Positions 26,795 through 33,249 of a stretch of 34,716 bases of DNA are shown here, one piece after another. Origin of the DNA: Peptostreptococcaceae bacterium (GTDB taxonomy: Bacteria > Bacillota > Clostridia > Peptostreptococcales > Peptostreptococcaceae); NCBI GenBank assembly GCA_029983575.1, contig JASBZE010000009.1:1-34716 (forward strand), written 5' to 3'. A program made the position numbers and the translations under genes. Under the pieces are notes generated by a model. That model was not told the DNA's origin. It did no database searches and saw nothing but the letters and a program-made list of their open reading frames with translations. How positions within the stretch are numbered: position 1 is the stretch's first letter; every line of letters begins with the position of its first letter.

Positions 26795-28228
26795 TTAGTT
26801 ACCGTTAATTATCCTTAAAAGTTCATCTGAGATGTACTCAAATTCCTCTTTAAAGATCGTCCTTGGATCGAGGACGTATTTATCATCGTAAACCCTTGCG
26901 ATTACGTGGTATTGTCCCAATCTCATCTCTTGTTCCAAACTCGTTATGCTAATATTATTAGGCCTTATTGTGACCACCTTTGTTGGAAGTTTTTCTATCG
27001 GCATTGAACCTCCTCCAACCTGGGAAATTCCATCTTCTATATCGACAATTGCGTCAATACTATTTTTGTTAATCATATCCCTCAGATCAATTGCCTTTTT
27101 TTCGATCTCATCTATTGTATATGTCAGCATTCTCAAAGTTGGAATTTGTTTTAATGCATCTTCTTCATTTAAATACAACCTCAATGTGGCTTCCAGTGCT
27201 GATATAGTTAGCTTGTCGACCCTTAGTGCTCTAGTAAGCTGATTTTTTTTCATTTTTTCTATGTATTTTTTCTTACCTACGATAATACCAGCCTGAGGTC
27301 CGCCGAGCATCTTGTCACCACTGAAGGTAACGACGTCGACACCTTGGTTAATGCTATCCATTACTGTAGGTTCATAACTTAAGTTGTATTTTGACAAATC
27401 TATGAACACACCGCTTCCCAAGTCCTCAATTACTGGTAAGTCGTATTTTTTTCCTAAACTAACTAGGTCCTCATTTGAAACGCTCTCAACAAACCCCATA
27501 ATTTTGTAGTTCGATGTGTGCACCTTCATTAAAACCTTTGTAGAATCTGTAATTGAATCCTCATAATCTGATAGGTGCGTCTTGTTTGTTGCTCCAACTT
27601 CTATAAGGTTTGCGCCACTTAGAGCCATTATAGAAGGTATTCTAAATGAACCTCCAACCTCGACTAACTCTCCCCTTGAAACTATAGCTTCTCCATCTTT
27701 TGCCATTGTGCTCAAGGTCAAAAGTACTGCAGCAGCATTATTATTTACTACTAATACATCTTCAGCTCCAGTGAGTCTCTTGATCATATCGGTTAAATGC
27801 ACGTACCTAGAACCTCTACTACCTTTATCTATATTGTATTCTAGGTTTGAATATCTACTTGCGGCTTCCCATATTTCTTCTTTAATTTTATCACTTAAGA
27901 GTGAACGTCCAAGATTAGTATGGAGTACGGTTCCAGTAGCATTGATAACTCTCTTTAAAGAAAGTGAGTATTTTTTTATGCAATTTTTCTCAGTTCTGTG
28001 AATTATAAGTTCATTGTTTAAAACAAAGTCTTTTAAATCATCTTCATCTGTCTTTACTATTATATTTCTATAAAAATCAATAGATTCCCTTATGGATTCT
28101 AAAACAATCGTCCTAGGATATTTGGTTAATAACCCCTTGATCTCCTCCTCGTTAAGTATCTCATCTACTTGTGGAAGGAGGGAAAAAAACTCTCTTTTGC
28201 TCATAACTTCACTAATTATCCTTCCCAT
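26795..28228 (-). CDS. selA: L-seryl-tRNA(Sec) selenium transferase SelA
   Basis: SelA is a PLP enzyme that converts seryl-tRNA(Sec) to selenocysteyl-tRNA(Sec) using selenophosphate. The 477-residue product has the N-terminal LLPQVDEIL motif and the conserved INATGTVLHTNLGRSLLS (about 95-112). It also has NNNAAAVLL (162-170) and the PLP-binding lysine K306 in TFSGDKMLGGPQAGII. Length is slightly above the usual 465 or so. The start is uncertain: the ATG at 28228 lacks a good Shine-Dalgarno, and the ATG at 28204 (MSKREFFSLLPQ) would give a more standard N-terminus. It lies between selD and selB; a terminator separates it from selD. Confidence 0.97.
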   Translation of the reverse strand: MGRIISEVMSKREFFSLLPQVDEILNEEEIKGLLTKYPRTIVLESIRESIDFYRNIIVKTDEDDLKDFVLNNELIIHRTEKNCIKKYSLSLKRVINATGTVLHTNLGRSLLSDKIKEEIWEAASRYSNLEYNIDKGSRGSRYVHLTDMIKRLTGAEDVLVVNNNAAAVLLTLSTMAKDGEAIVSRGELVEVGGSFRIPSIMALSGANLIEVGATNKTHLSDYEDSITDSTKVLMKVHTSNYKIMGFVESVSNEDLVSLGKKYDLPVIEDLGSGVFIDLSKYNLSYEPTVMDSINQGVDVVTFSGDKMLGGPQAGIIVGKKKYIEKMKKNQLTRALRVDKLTISALEATLRLYLNEEDALKQIPTLRMLTYTIDEIEKKAIDLRDMINKNSIDAIVDIEDGISQVGGGSMPIEKLPTKVVTIRPNNISITSLEQEMRLGQYHVIARVYDDKYVLDPRTIFKEEFEYISDELLRIINGN

Positions 28229-28252
28229 AAAATTAGTATATCAATGGACCGT

Positions 28253-28288
28253 AAAAACAGGTCCATCAAAGATTTAATTGATGGACCT
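28253..28288 (-). terminator. Intrinsic terminator after selD
   Basis: AGGTCCATCAA and TTGATGGACCT (28259-28288) form a perfect 11-bp stem with an 8-base loop, followed on the minus strand by GTTTTT. A third partial copy, GGTCCATTGA at 28250-28241, could pair with the middle copy instead. Confidence 0.9.
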
Positions 28289-28320
28289 TGAATTTGGTCA
28301 ATCATACACTTAAAAATATT

Positions 28321-29373
28321 TTATTTAACGTATATGTAATTATCTTTTTTCTCTATAACTTCTCCAACGACAACAGCAACTAAGGATCCGTTTTTTAACA
28401 TATCCGCACATAGGTCTTCCGCCTGTTCAGGTTTTACTGCTACAAGCAGTCCTCCAGAAGTCTGTGGATCGTAGAGAATATCTTCCATATACTCTTCAAC
28501 ATCTTCAGAGACCTCTACATTGTCTTGTATATATCCCATATTGTTGTATGCTCCAGCTGGAACCATTCCCATCTTTGCCATTTCATCTGTCTTAGGAATT
28601 ATAGGGACATTTTTAGAGTCTATTATTAAACTAGTTCCTGATCCTTTTGCCATTTCAAAAGCGTGGCCTAGAAGTCCAAATCCAGTTATATCAGTCACGG
28701 AACTTATATCGTAGTCGTCAAAACTAAGTGCTGCATATTTGTTTAGGTGGGTCATAACCTCGATTAAATTTTTCTCAGTTTCGTCGTTTAGTATTCCACC
28801 CCTGTATGCATTGTTTAATATTCCCATTCCTAGGGGTTTTGTAATAATTAATTTATCTCCTACCCTCGCATCGGCATTGGTAAGTACTTTATTTGGATCT
28901 ACAAGCCCAGATACAGATAGGCCATACTTTGGTTCTTTGTCATCCACTGTATGTCCCCCGACTAATAGGGCTCCACTTTCCTTAACCTTATCCATACCAC
29001 CTCTTAGAATCTCAGACAGAACATCCATACTATTACAAGACGGATAACAAACTATGTTCATCGCTACTATAGGCGTACCCCCCATAGCGTATATATCCGA
29101 AAGGGAGTTTGCTGCAGCGACTTGCCCATAGGTGTATGGGTCGTCCACCATCGGTGTAAAAAAGTCCAAAGTTTGTATTAAAGCCTGTGATTCATTTAAT
29201 TTATACACGGCTGCATCATCTGAAGTATCTAATCCAACAATTAAATTATTTATCTTATCGCCCTCGTTTTTTGGCAGTTTACTTAAAACGTCTGACAGAA
29301 CCTCCGGCCCTATCTTGGCGGCTCAACCACCAGCTGAGGTCATTTCTGTCAATCTTATTTCTTCTTTTGTCAT
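28321..29373 (-). CDS. selD: Selenide, water dikinase SelD (selenocysteine-containing, UGA at codon 17)
   Basis: SelD makes selenophosphate, the selenium donor for selenocysteine, from selenide and ATP. The frame from the ATG at 29373 reads TEMTSAGG, then an in-frame TGA at 29325-29323, then AAKIGPEVLSDVLSKL, and continues without a stop to 28321. That gives 350 residues, the normal family length. The catalytic position usually held by Cys or Sec is exactly this TGA (motif GGUAAK), so it encodes selenocysteine. Further conserved parts are VGLDTSDDAAVY (ATP site, starting near residue 46), TPMVDDPYTYGQVAAANSLSDIYAMGG and DPQTSGGLL. The Shine-Dalgarno is GTGAGGGAT. A gene finder that treats TGA as stop would start the gene falsely at 29208 and lose the catalytic N-terminus. 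A promoter lies upstream and a terminator downstream. Confidence 0.96.
29292..29352 (-). promoter_or_regulatory. Nested inverted repeats around the selD UGA, candidate SECIS
   Basis: In the mRNA, UUGACAGAA (from 29352) can pair with UUCUGUCAG (to 29292) over nine base pairs, and CCUC with GAGG just inside. Within this, GGUGG and CCGCC form a small hairpin with the UGA in its loop. Alternatively, CCGCC downstream of the UGA can pair with GGCCGG around the loop AAGAUAG. A SECIS is expected here because UGA decoding needs one; which of these folds SelB recognises cannot be decided by eye. Confidence 0.5.
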
Positions 29374-29433
29374 AGTTTTATCCCTCACTTTTATATTAAT
29401 AACATTGAAATCATATTCACTATACTATTTACC

Positions 29434-29462
29434 ATAATAGTACATAGTTATTCATATTACAA
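29434..29462 (-). promoter_or_regulatory. Candidate selD promoter
   Basis: On the minus strand TTGTAA (29462-29457) and TATTAT (29439-29434) are 17 bases apart, in the AT-rich gap between comEA and selD. Four of six and five of six positions match consensus. Confidence 0.5.
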
Positions 29463-29502
29463 TATATTTTAACATATAGTGAGAAAAAATGCATATACGA
29501 GA

Positions 29503-30537
29503 TTATACATCAATAAGGTCCATGAGAGCTTCAAATTTTTTCTCTCCAATACCGGTAACATTTTTTAAATCCTCGATCTTATTGAATTTACCGCTTTTTT
29601 CCCTGTATTTTATTATCTTTTCAGCAGTAGCAGGACCTACTCCAGGTAGAGAGGTAAGTTGGTTTTGGTCGGCAGTATTGATATTGACCTTATTTGAAGA
29701 TTGATTGGACGTACCCGCATTAGCTCCTTGTCCGTCTTTAACTGCTTGATTATCTGTGGACTGACCATTTTCATCTATATCTACATTTTTATCATTTTTA
29801 TTAGGTATTATATAGTGCGCTTCATCTTTAATTTTTAAAGATAAGTTTATCCTATTGGCATCGGCTTCTTTGGTCAATCCACCTAAGGATTCGATTGCAT
29901 CGGAAAGTCGTGAGCCATTCTTTAGTTTAACTATACCAGGCATACTAACCTCTCCACTTATATAACATGTGACTTCCTCAGGCTCATCTTCCTTGCCCTT
30001 TGAGCTACCAGAATTGTCTTTAGTATTACCTTCTATTATTTCAAGATCATCCTGAGATGAGCTCGTCTTCTTAGTTTCTATTACAGTGGACCTAGTTTTT
30101 AGAAAAATTCCCGTACAGGCAAGAATAACTACAATCACGGCTATGCATAAAATATAAATATTTTTTTTCTTTCTAAAAATCGGCTTCTTTTTATATGATA
30201 TCAAATCATATTCCTCTGGTCCGTGGTCTGAGATATTTTTTTGAGTAGAAAAATTATCTTCTCTTTTTTCTTGATTTGAGTACACTTTATGCTTATCTTT
30301 AGACATTCTAGAAATCTTTTCATCCCTTATTTTTTTCATTTTTTTAGAATCTATATCATGCCTAGCGTAAATATCATCAATACAATCGTCTATAAATTTA
30401 TTTTTTTCTACAATATTACCCTCCTCATCTATATCTACTATACTCGATTCCTCAATAAAATTATTTTGAGGAAGTTTTAACTTATACCTCTTCGATTTCC
30501 TATATTTATTACTCTTCATATTATTATTGTCATTCAT
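29503..30537 (-). CDS. ComEA-like membrane-anchored DNA-binding protein with long cytoplasmic N-terminus
   Basis: The 344-residue protein has a single transmembrane helix (IYILCIAVIVVILACTGIFL, about 127-146). Outside it come a Ser-rich linker, an SLBB domain (VTCYISGEVSMPGIVKL..., about 189-245), an Asn/Gln-rich linker, and a C-terminal pair of helix-hairpin-helix motifs (VNINTADQNQLTSLPGVGPATAEKI, about 284-344). The outer half is classical ComEA, the receptor for incoming DNA in natural transformation. Unusual is the highly charged cytoplasmic region of about 125 residues before the membrane helix; typical ComEA has almost none. The ATG at 30537 is five bases after GAGGTGA; the GTG at 30546 overlaps that site. 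No comEB or comEC is adjacent. Confidence 0.88.
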   Translation of the reverse strand: MNDNNNMKSNKYRKSKRYKLKLPQNNFIEESSIVDIDEEGNIVEKNKFIDDCIDDIYARHDIDSKKMKKIRDEKISRMSKDKHKVYSNQEKREDNFSTQKNISDHGPEEYDLISYKKKPIFRKKKNIYILCIAVIVVILACTGIFLKTRSTVIETKKTSSSQDDLEIIEGNTKDNSGSSKGKEDEPEEVTCYISGEVSMPGIVKLKNGSRLSDAIESLGGLTKEADANRINLSLKIKDEAHYIIPNKNDKNVDIDENGQSTDNQAVKDGQGANAGTSNQSSNKVNINTADQNQLTSLPGVGPATAEKIIKYREKSGKFNKIEDLKNVTGIGEKKFEALMDLIDV

Positions 30538-30630
30538 TTTATTCACCTCTTTTTATAATAATAGGCAAATATATGAAATTCTAGAAAATCTAATAAGTTA
30601 GAAACAATTATTTAATTATAATGATAAAGG

Positions 30631-30639
30631 TGATATAAT
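30631..30639 (+). promoter_or_regulatory. Extended -10 promoter of the D,D-carboxypeptidase gene
   Basis: TGATATAAT is a perfect extended -10 element, with a weak TTTAAT -35 17 bases upstream. Transcription would start near 30646, 24 bases before the start codon. The divergent 132-base gap to comEA shows nothing else clear. Confidence 0.65.
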
Positions 30640-30669
30640 AACCTTGTGAATAAAACTATGGAGGTCAAT

Positions 30670-32031
30670 ATGAAAAAACTATTATTAAAAGCGTTAACCG
30701 TAGTAATATGTATTATTACAGCTCTGTCGGGCGTGGTTTATGCATCACCACTGGATGAGATGAAGGCAAAACATCTAATTTTAGTTGATTATGACAGTGG
30801 GAAAGTACTATATGAGAGAAATATAGACGAAAAAATGTATCCGGCGTCAACTACAAAGATATGGACTTGTTACCTAGTACTAAAACATAATGAGGATCTT
30901 AATAAAAAAATCACTATAAAGGATCTTCCGGCAATAGATGGTTCTAGTATGTATTTAGAAAATGGCGAGACTTTTACACTTAAGGAACTTCTAGACTGTC
31001 TTATGGTAAGGTCTGCTAACGATGTAGCCTATGCCCTCGCTCAGTATATGGGAAATGGGGACCCACAGAAATTCTACGATATGATGAATGAGGAAGCTAA
31101 GGCTGTTGGTGCAACACACACCCACTTTAACAATCCACATGGTCTTCCCGATCCAAACCACTACACTACTGCTAGGGACATGATGATAATGTCAAGAGTT
31201 GCTATGCATGATAGCAGGTTTAGAAACATTGTAAAGTTAAAGGGTTGCTCTTATAAACCTACAGATAAATACAAATATAACAGGCATTTTGACAATAGCA
31301 ATAAATTCTTAACGTCAAAAGAAACGATGAAATACGATGGCAAAGATATTCCATTTTACTGGGATAAGGTCGATGGAGTAAAGACCGGTTATACTGATGA
31401 TGCTGGAAATTGTCTAGTTTCTTCTGCAGTAATAGACGGTCATAGATTGATGGCAGGAGTTTTTAAAGCTCCAGCTGGGAATTTGTACCACGATTCAAGA
31501 GCTTTACTTGAATATGGATTTAATACTTATGATTTTGTTAAGCTTGTTAACTCAGATGAAAACATAAAGAGAAAGAAGATGCCACTCTCAAAACAAAGGG
31601 AGCTATTTTATAAGCCAGCTAGTGATTTCAGTATAATTACTCTAAAAGGGAAAAATGCCAACCAAAAGGACTATAGTATAACACAAAAGCTTACAGATAC
31701 AAAATTACCGATAAAAAAGGGCGATAAGGTAGGTATTGAGGAGATAAAGCAAGGAGATAAGAAGATAGCTACTATAGACTTAGTGGCATCAAATGATGTA
31801 AGTAGTATTTTCAGTGACTTATCTCTAGATTATATAAAGGATAATTACAAAAGATTTATCCCAGAATTAGCTATTCTTTTAATTTGTTTGTTAATTTTAC
31901 TATTATTAATTGTAAAACTGTTTAAATTCTTATTTGGTAGTAATAAAAAGACAAAAGCTAAAAAAAATAAAGCCAAGGCTAAGAGAAAAAACAGACAGTC
32001 AAAACAAAAAAGAAGAAGACAGAGAAGGTAA
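30670..32031 (+). CDS. D-alanyl-D-alanine carboxypeptidase (DacA/DacF type)
   Basis: This low-molecular-weight penicillin-binding protein trims the terminal D-Ala from peptidoglycan stem peptides. The 453-residue product has a signal peptide (LLLKALTVVICIITALSGVVYA). The serine-peptidase S11 motifs are SxxK (STTK, S60-K63), SxN (SAN, 115-117) and KTG (238-240), and a PBP5-type C-terminal beta domain follows. Unlike the usual amphipathic anchor, it ends with a true membrane helix (about 397-422) and a tail of about 30 residues of which 18 are Lys or Arg. The ATG at 30670 follows GGAGGTCAAT; a GTG 24 bases earlier lacks such a site. Confidence 0.95.
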   Translation: MKKLLLKALTVVICIITALSGVVYASPLDEMKAKHLILVDYDSGKVLYERNIDEKMYPASTTKIWTCYLVLKHNEDLNKKITIKDLPAIDGSSMYLENGETFTLKELLDCLMVRSANDVAYALAQYMGNGDPQKFYDMMNEEAKAVGATHTHFNNPHGLPDPNHYTTARDMMIMSRVAMHDSRFRNIVKLKGCSYKPTDKYKYNRHFDNSNKFLTSKETMKYDGKDIPFYWDKVDGVKTGYTDDAGNCLVSSAVIDGHRLMAGVFKAPAGNLYHDSRALLEYGFNTYDFVKLVNSDENIKRKKMPLSKQRELFYKPASDFSIITLKGKNANQKDYSITQKLTDTKLPIKKGDKVGIEEIKQGDKKIATIDLVASNDVSSIFSDLSLDYIKDNYKRFIPELAILLICLLILLLLIVKLFKFLFGSNKKTKAKKNKAKAKRKNRQSKQKRRRQRR

Positions 32032-32054
32032 ATAAAAGTTAATAGCAAAAGATA

Positions 32055-32080
32055 AAAAAGAGCCAAAAATGGCTCTTTTT
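32055..32080. terminator. Bidirectional terminator between carboxypeptidase and flavodoxin genes
   Basis: AAAAAGAGCC and GGCTCTTTTT form a perfect 10-bp stem with a 6-base loop. The T and A runs on both sides let it serve the two convergent genes. Confidence 0.93.
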
Positions 32081-32092
32081 GTAATTTACATA

Positions 32093-32509
32093 TTAAGAAT
32101 GTTTTCTACCTAATTCTTTTAGCTCTTCAACCTTATCATCATCTGGAGCTTCAAAACAGATATAAGATTCGAGTAAGTTTGCATTGTCATTTTTAACTCT
32201 CTCTTCCCAATCTTCCATCCATTTTCCTTCTGCCCAAGAGTAAGAACCGAATAATACAATGTTCTTGCCTGAGATCTTAGAATCAATTGATTCCATAAAA
32301 GGCTCAAACTCATACTCTTCTAGAACTTCGTCACCCATTGCTGGGCAACCAAGAAATACTGTGTCTGCACTTAGTACATCGTCTTCACTAGCACTTTCTA
32401 CTTCAATAAGAGCGGCGTCTGCCTTTTCCTTAGCACCTTCTAGTATGGCGTTTGCCATAGCCTCTGTATTACCTGTTCCACTCCAATAAATGATATTTAC
32501 TTTTGCCAT
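32093..32509 (-). CDS. Flavodoxin
   Basis: Short-chain flavodoxins are FMN electron carriers that replace ferredoxin when iron is scarce. The 138-residue product starts MAKVNIIYWSGTGNTEAMA, with the FMN phosphate loop at S10-E16. The loops around GCPAMGDEVLE (near 54) and FGSYSWAEGKWMEDW (near 87) provide the isoalloxazine contacts, including W91 or nearby aromatics. TAGGAGGT precedes the ATG. It is divergently transcribed from the DUF2325 gene, with iron-box-like sequences in between, so induction under iron starvation is likely. Confidence 0.96.
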   Translation of the reverse strand: MAKVNIIYWSGTGNTEAMANAILEGAKEKADAALIEVESASEDDVLSADTVFLGCPAMGDEVLEEYEFEPFMESIDSKISGKNIVLFGSYSWAEGKWMEDWEERVKNDNANLLESYICFEAPDDDKVEELKELGRKHS

Positions 32510-32547
32510 TGTAAATTACCTCCTAAAAATTAATTGTGTGTAACTTA

Positions 32548-32576
32548 ATGATAACATAAAGAAGATATTTTGTATA
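32548..32576 (-). promoter_or_regulatory. Candidate flavodoxin promoter
   Basis: On the minus strand TATACA (32576-32571) and TATCAT (32553-32548) are 17 bases apart, the latter preceded by TGT as an extended -10. It lies 39 bases before the start codon. Confidence 0.5.
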
Positions 32577-32577
32577 G

Positions 32578-32596
32578 GTTAATGAGAATTAATTTT
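32578..32596. promoter_or_regulatory. Weak Fur-like site next to the flavodoxin promoter
   Basis: This 19-base stretch (GTTAATGAGAATTAATTTT) agrees with the classic 19-base Fur box at 13 positions. It abuts the flavodoxin -35 element. Such a match can occur by chance in AT-rich DNA, so weight comes from the better site at 32658. Confidence 0.3.
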
Positions 32597-32619
32597 ATAA
32601 AATTTTTTTTATTAATTGG

Positions 32620-32648
32620 TTGACATTATTTTGATTATCTTGTAAAAT
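32620..32648 (+). promoter_or_regulatory. Promoter of the DUF2325 gene
   Basis: A perfect TTGACA (32620-32625) and TAAAAT (32643-32648) are separated by 17 bases, the best promoter in the window. The start should fall near 32655. Confidence 0.85.
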
Positions 32649-32657
32649 ATATTTAAG

Positions 32658-32672
32658 TGAAAATGATTATTA
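32658..32672. promoter_or_regulatory. Fur-type operator over the DUF2325 transcription start
   Basis: TGAAAATGATTATTA matches the 7-1-7 Fur box TGATAATNATTATCA at 12 of 14 defined positions, and the related PerR box at 11. Its place immediately behind the -10 is ideal for repression. Fur is the likeliest regulator because a flavodoxin lies on the other side. Confidence 0.65.
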
Positions 32673-32696
32673 TATTTTTGGAGATTGGAGGTATTT

Positions 32697-33050
32697 ATGA
32701 GTTTATTAGTTATAGGTGGTCATGAGAGAATGGAAAGAGACTACCTCAATATGGGGAAGAAAAAAGGATATAAAACAAAGGTTTTTACTAAGATGTCTAG
32801 TAAGGTTAATAACAATATCGGAAATCCAGACGCAATTGTTATACTTACCTCTACTGTTTCACACAAATTGACACGTACTATAGAGGGACAGGCAGAGAAG
32901 AAAAACATACCGATTATAAGACATAAAAGCAGTTCTAAATCAGCTTTCAAGGAGTGTCTGGGCATGGTCGACGAATGTCTGGGCCTATGTGAAGTTTGTG
33001 AGAAAAAAAGGAAGATGTTGCTTGAGCTAATCATGTCAATCCTTAATTAA
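32697..33050 (+). CDS. DUF2325 domain protein with C-terminal four-cysteine cluster
   Basis: The 117-residue cytoplasmic protein fits the DUF2325 family pattern: an N-terminal beta strand and Gly-Gly-His (LLVIGGHERMERDYLNMGKK). A middle strand follows with a conserved Ser-His (AIVILTSTVSHKL, H56), then a third strand with Arg-His and serines (IPIIRHKSSSKSAF, H76). Function of the family is not established. After the domain, four cysteines occur as C87-x6-C94-x3-C98-x2-C101, the only cysteines in the protein, suggesting metal or iron-sulfur binding. The ATG at 32697 follows GGAGGTATTT. It has a near-consensus promoter with a Fur-like box and is divergent from flavodoxin. Confidence 0.85.
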   Translation: MSLLVIGGHERMERDYLNMGKKKGYKTKVFTKMSSKVNNNIGNPDAIVILTSTVSHKLTRTIEGQAEKKNIPIIRHKSSSKSAFKECLGMVDECLGLCEVCEKKRKMLLELIMSILN

Positions 33051-33069
33051 TATATAACAAAATTCTTAC

Positions 33070-33184
33070 AACCATCTATAGTAAATATAGATGGTTACAA
33101 AAAAGGGGATCTCCTTTACTGACCTCCCCTAGTCTTAAAATTGTGCCTTAATAGTTATTACACAATAACATTAAGGCCTTTTTT
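33070..33184 (+). ncRNA. Three-hairpin 3' region behind the DUF2325 gene, candidate small RNA
   Basis: Between the DUF2325 stop and the next gene there are 199 bases. The first hairpin pairs AACCATCTATA with TATAGATGGTT (33070-33096). The second pairs AGGGGA with TCCCCT (33104-33130) and leaves a pyrimidine-rich loop containing CTCCTTT. The third is the terminator at 33145. This could be an ordinary long 3' end or a small RNA made from it; the loop would be complementary to AAAGGAG Shine-Dalgarno sites. The RNA has not been matched to a known family. Confidence 0.3.
33145..33184 (+). terminator. Strong intrinsic terminator before the flavoprotein gene
   Basis: GCCTTAAT/ATTAAGGC (33145-33177) encloses a second stem GTTATT/AATAAC with loop ACAC, then CTTTTTT. 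It lies about 95 bases beyond the DUF2325 stop. Confidence 0.92.
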
Positions 33185-33249
33185 AATTAAAAATATAAAC
33201 AAAGAGATATTGTTTAAAATCATGGGTAATTACTTAACGAGGTGATATT

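Noticed and set aside
27582..28001. 139-codon plus-strand open frame opposite selA
   Set aside because: Antisense shadow of selA; composition follows the complementary codons and no Shine-Dalgarno or family motif is seen.
28229..28320. tRNA gene or T-box between selA and selD
   Set aside because: The repeats form a simple terminator; no cloverleaf, T-loop or T-box sequence is present.
28321..29208. SelD starting at the internal ATG 29208 as a complete gene, or selD as a pseudogene
   Set aside because: Conserved sequence continues in frame upstream through the TGA to a proper ATG with ribosome-binding site; the TGA sits at the known Cys/Sec site.
33051..33249. Riboswitch in front of the flavoprotein gene
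   Set aside because: The three hairpins end in a terminator, but the sequence fits no riboswitch class I recognise, and the gene has about 65 bases after the terminator that could hold a promoter.
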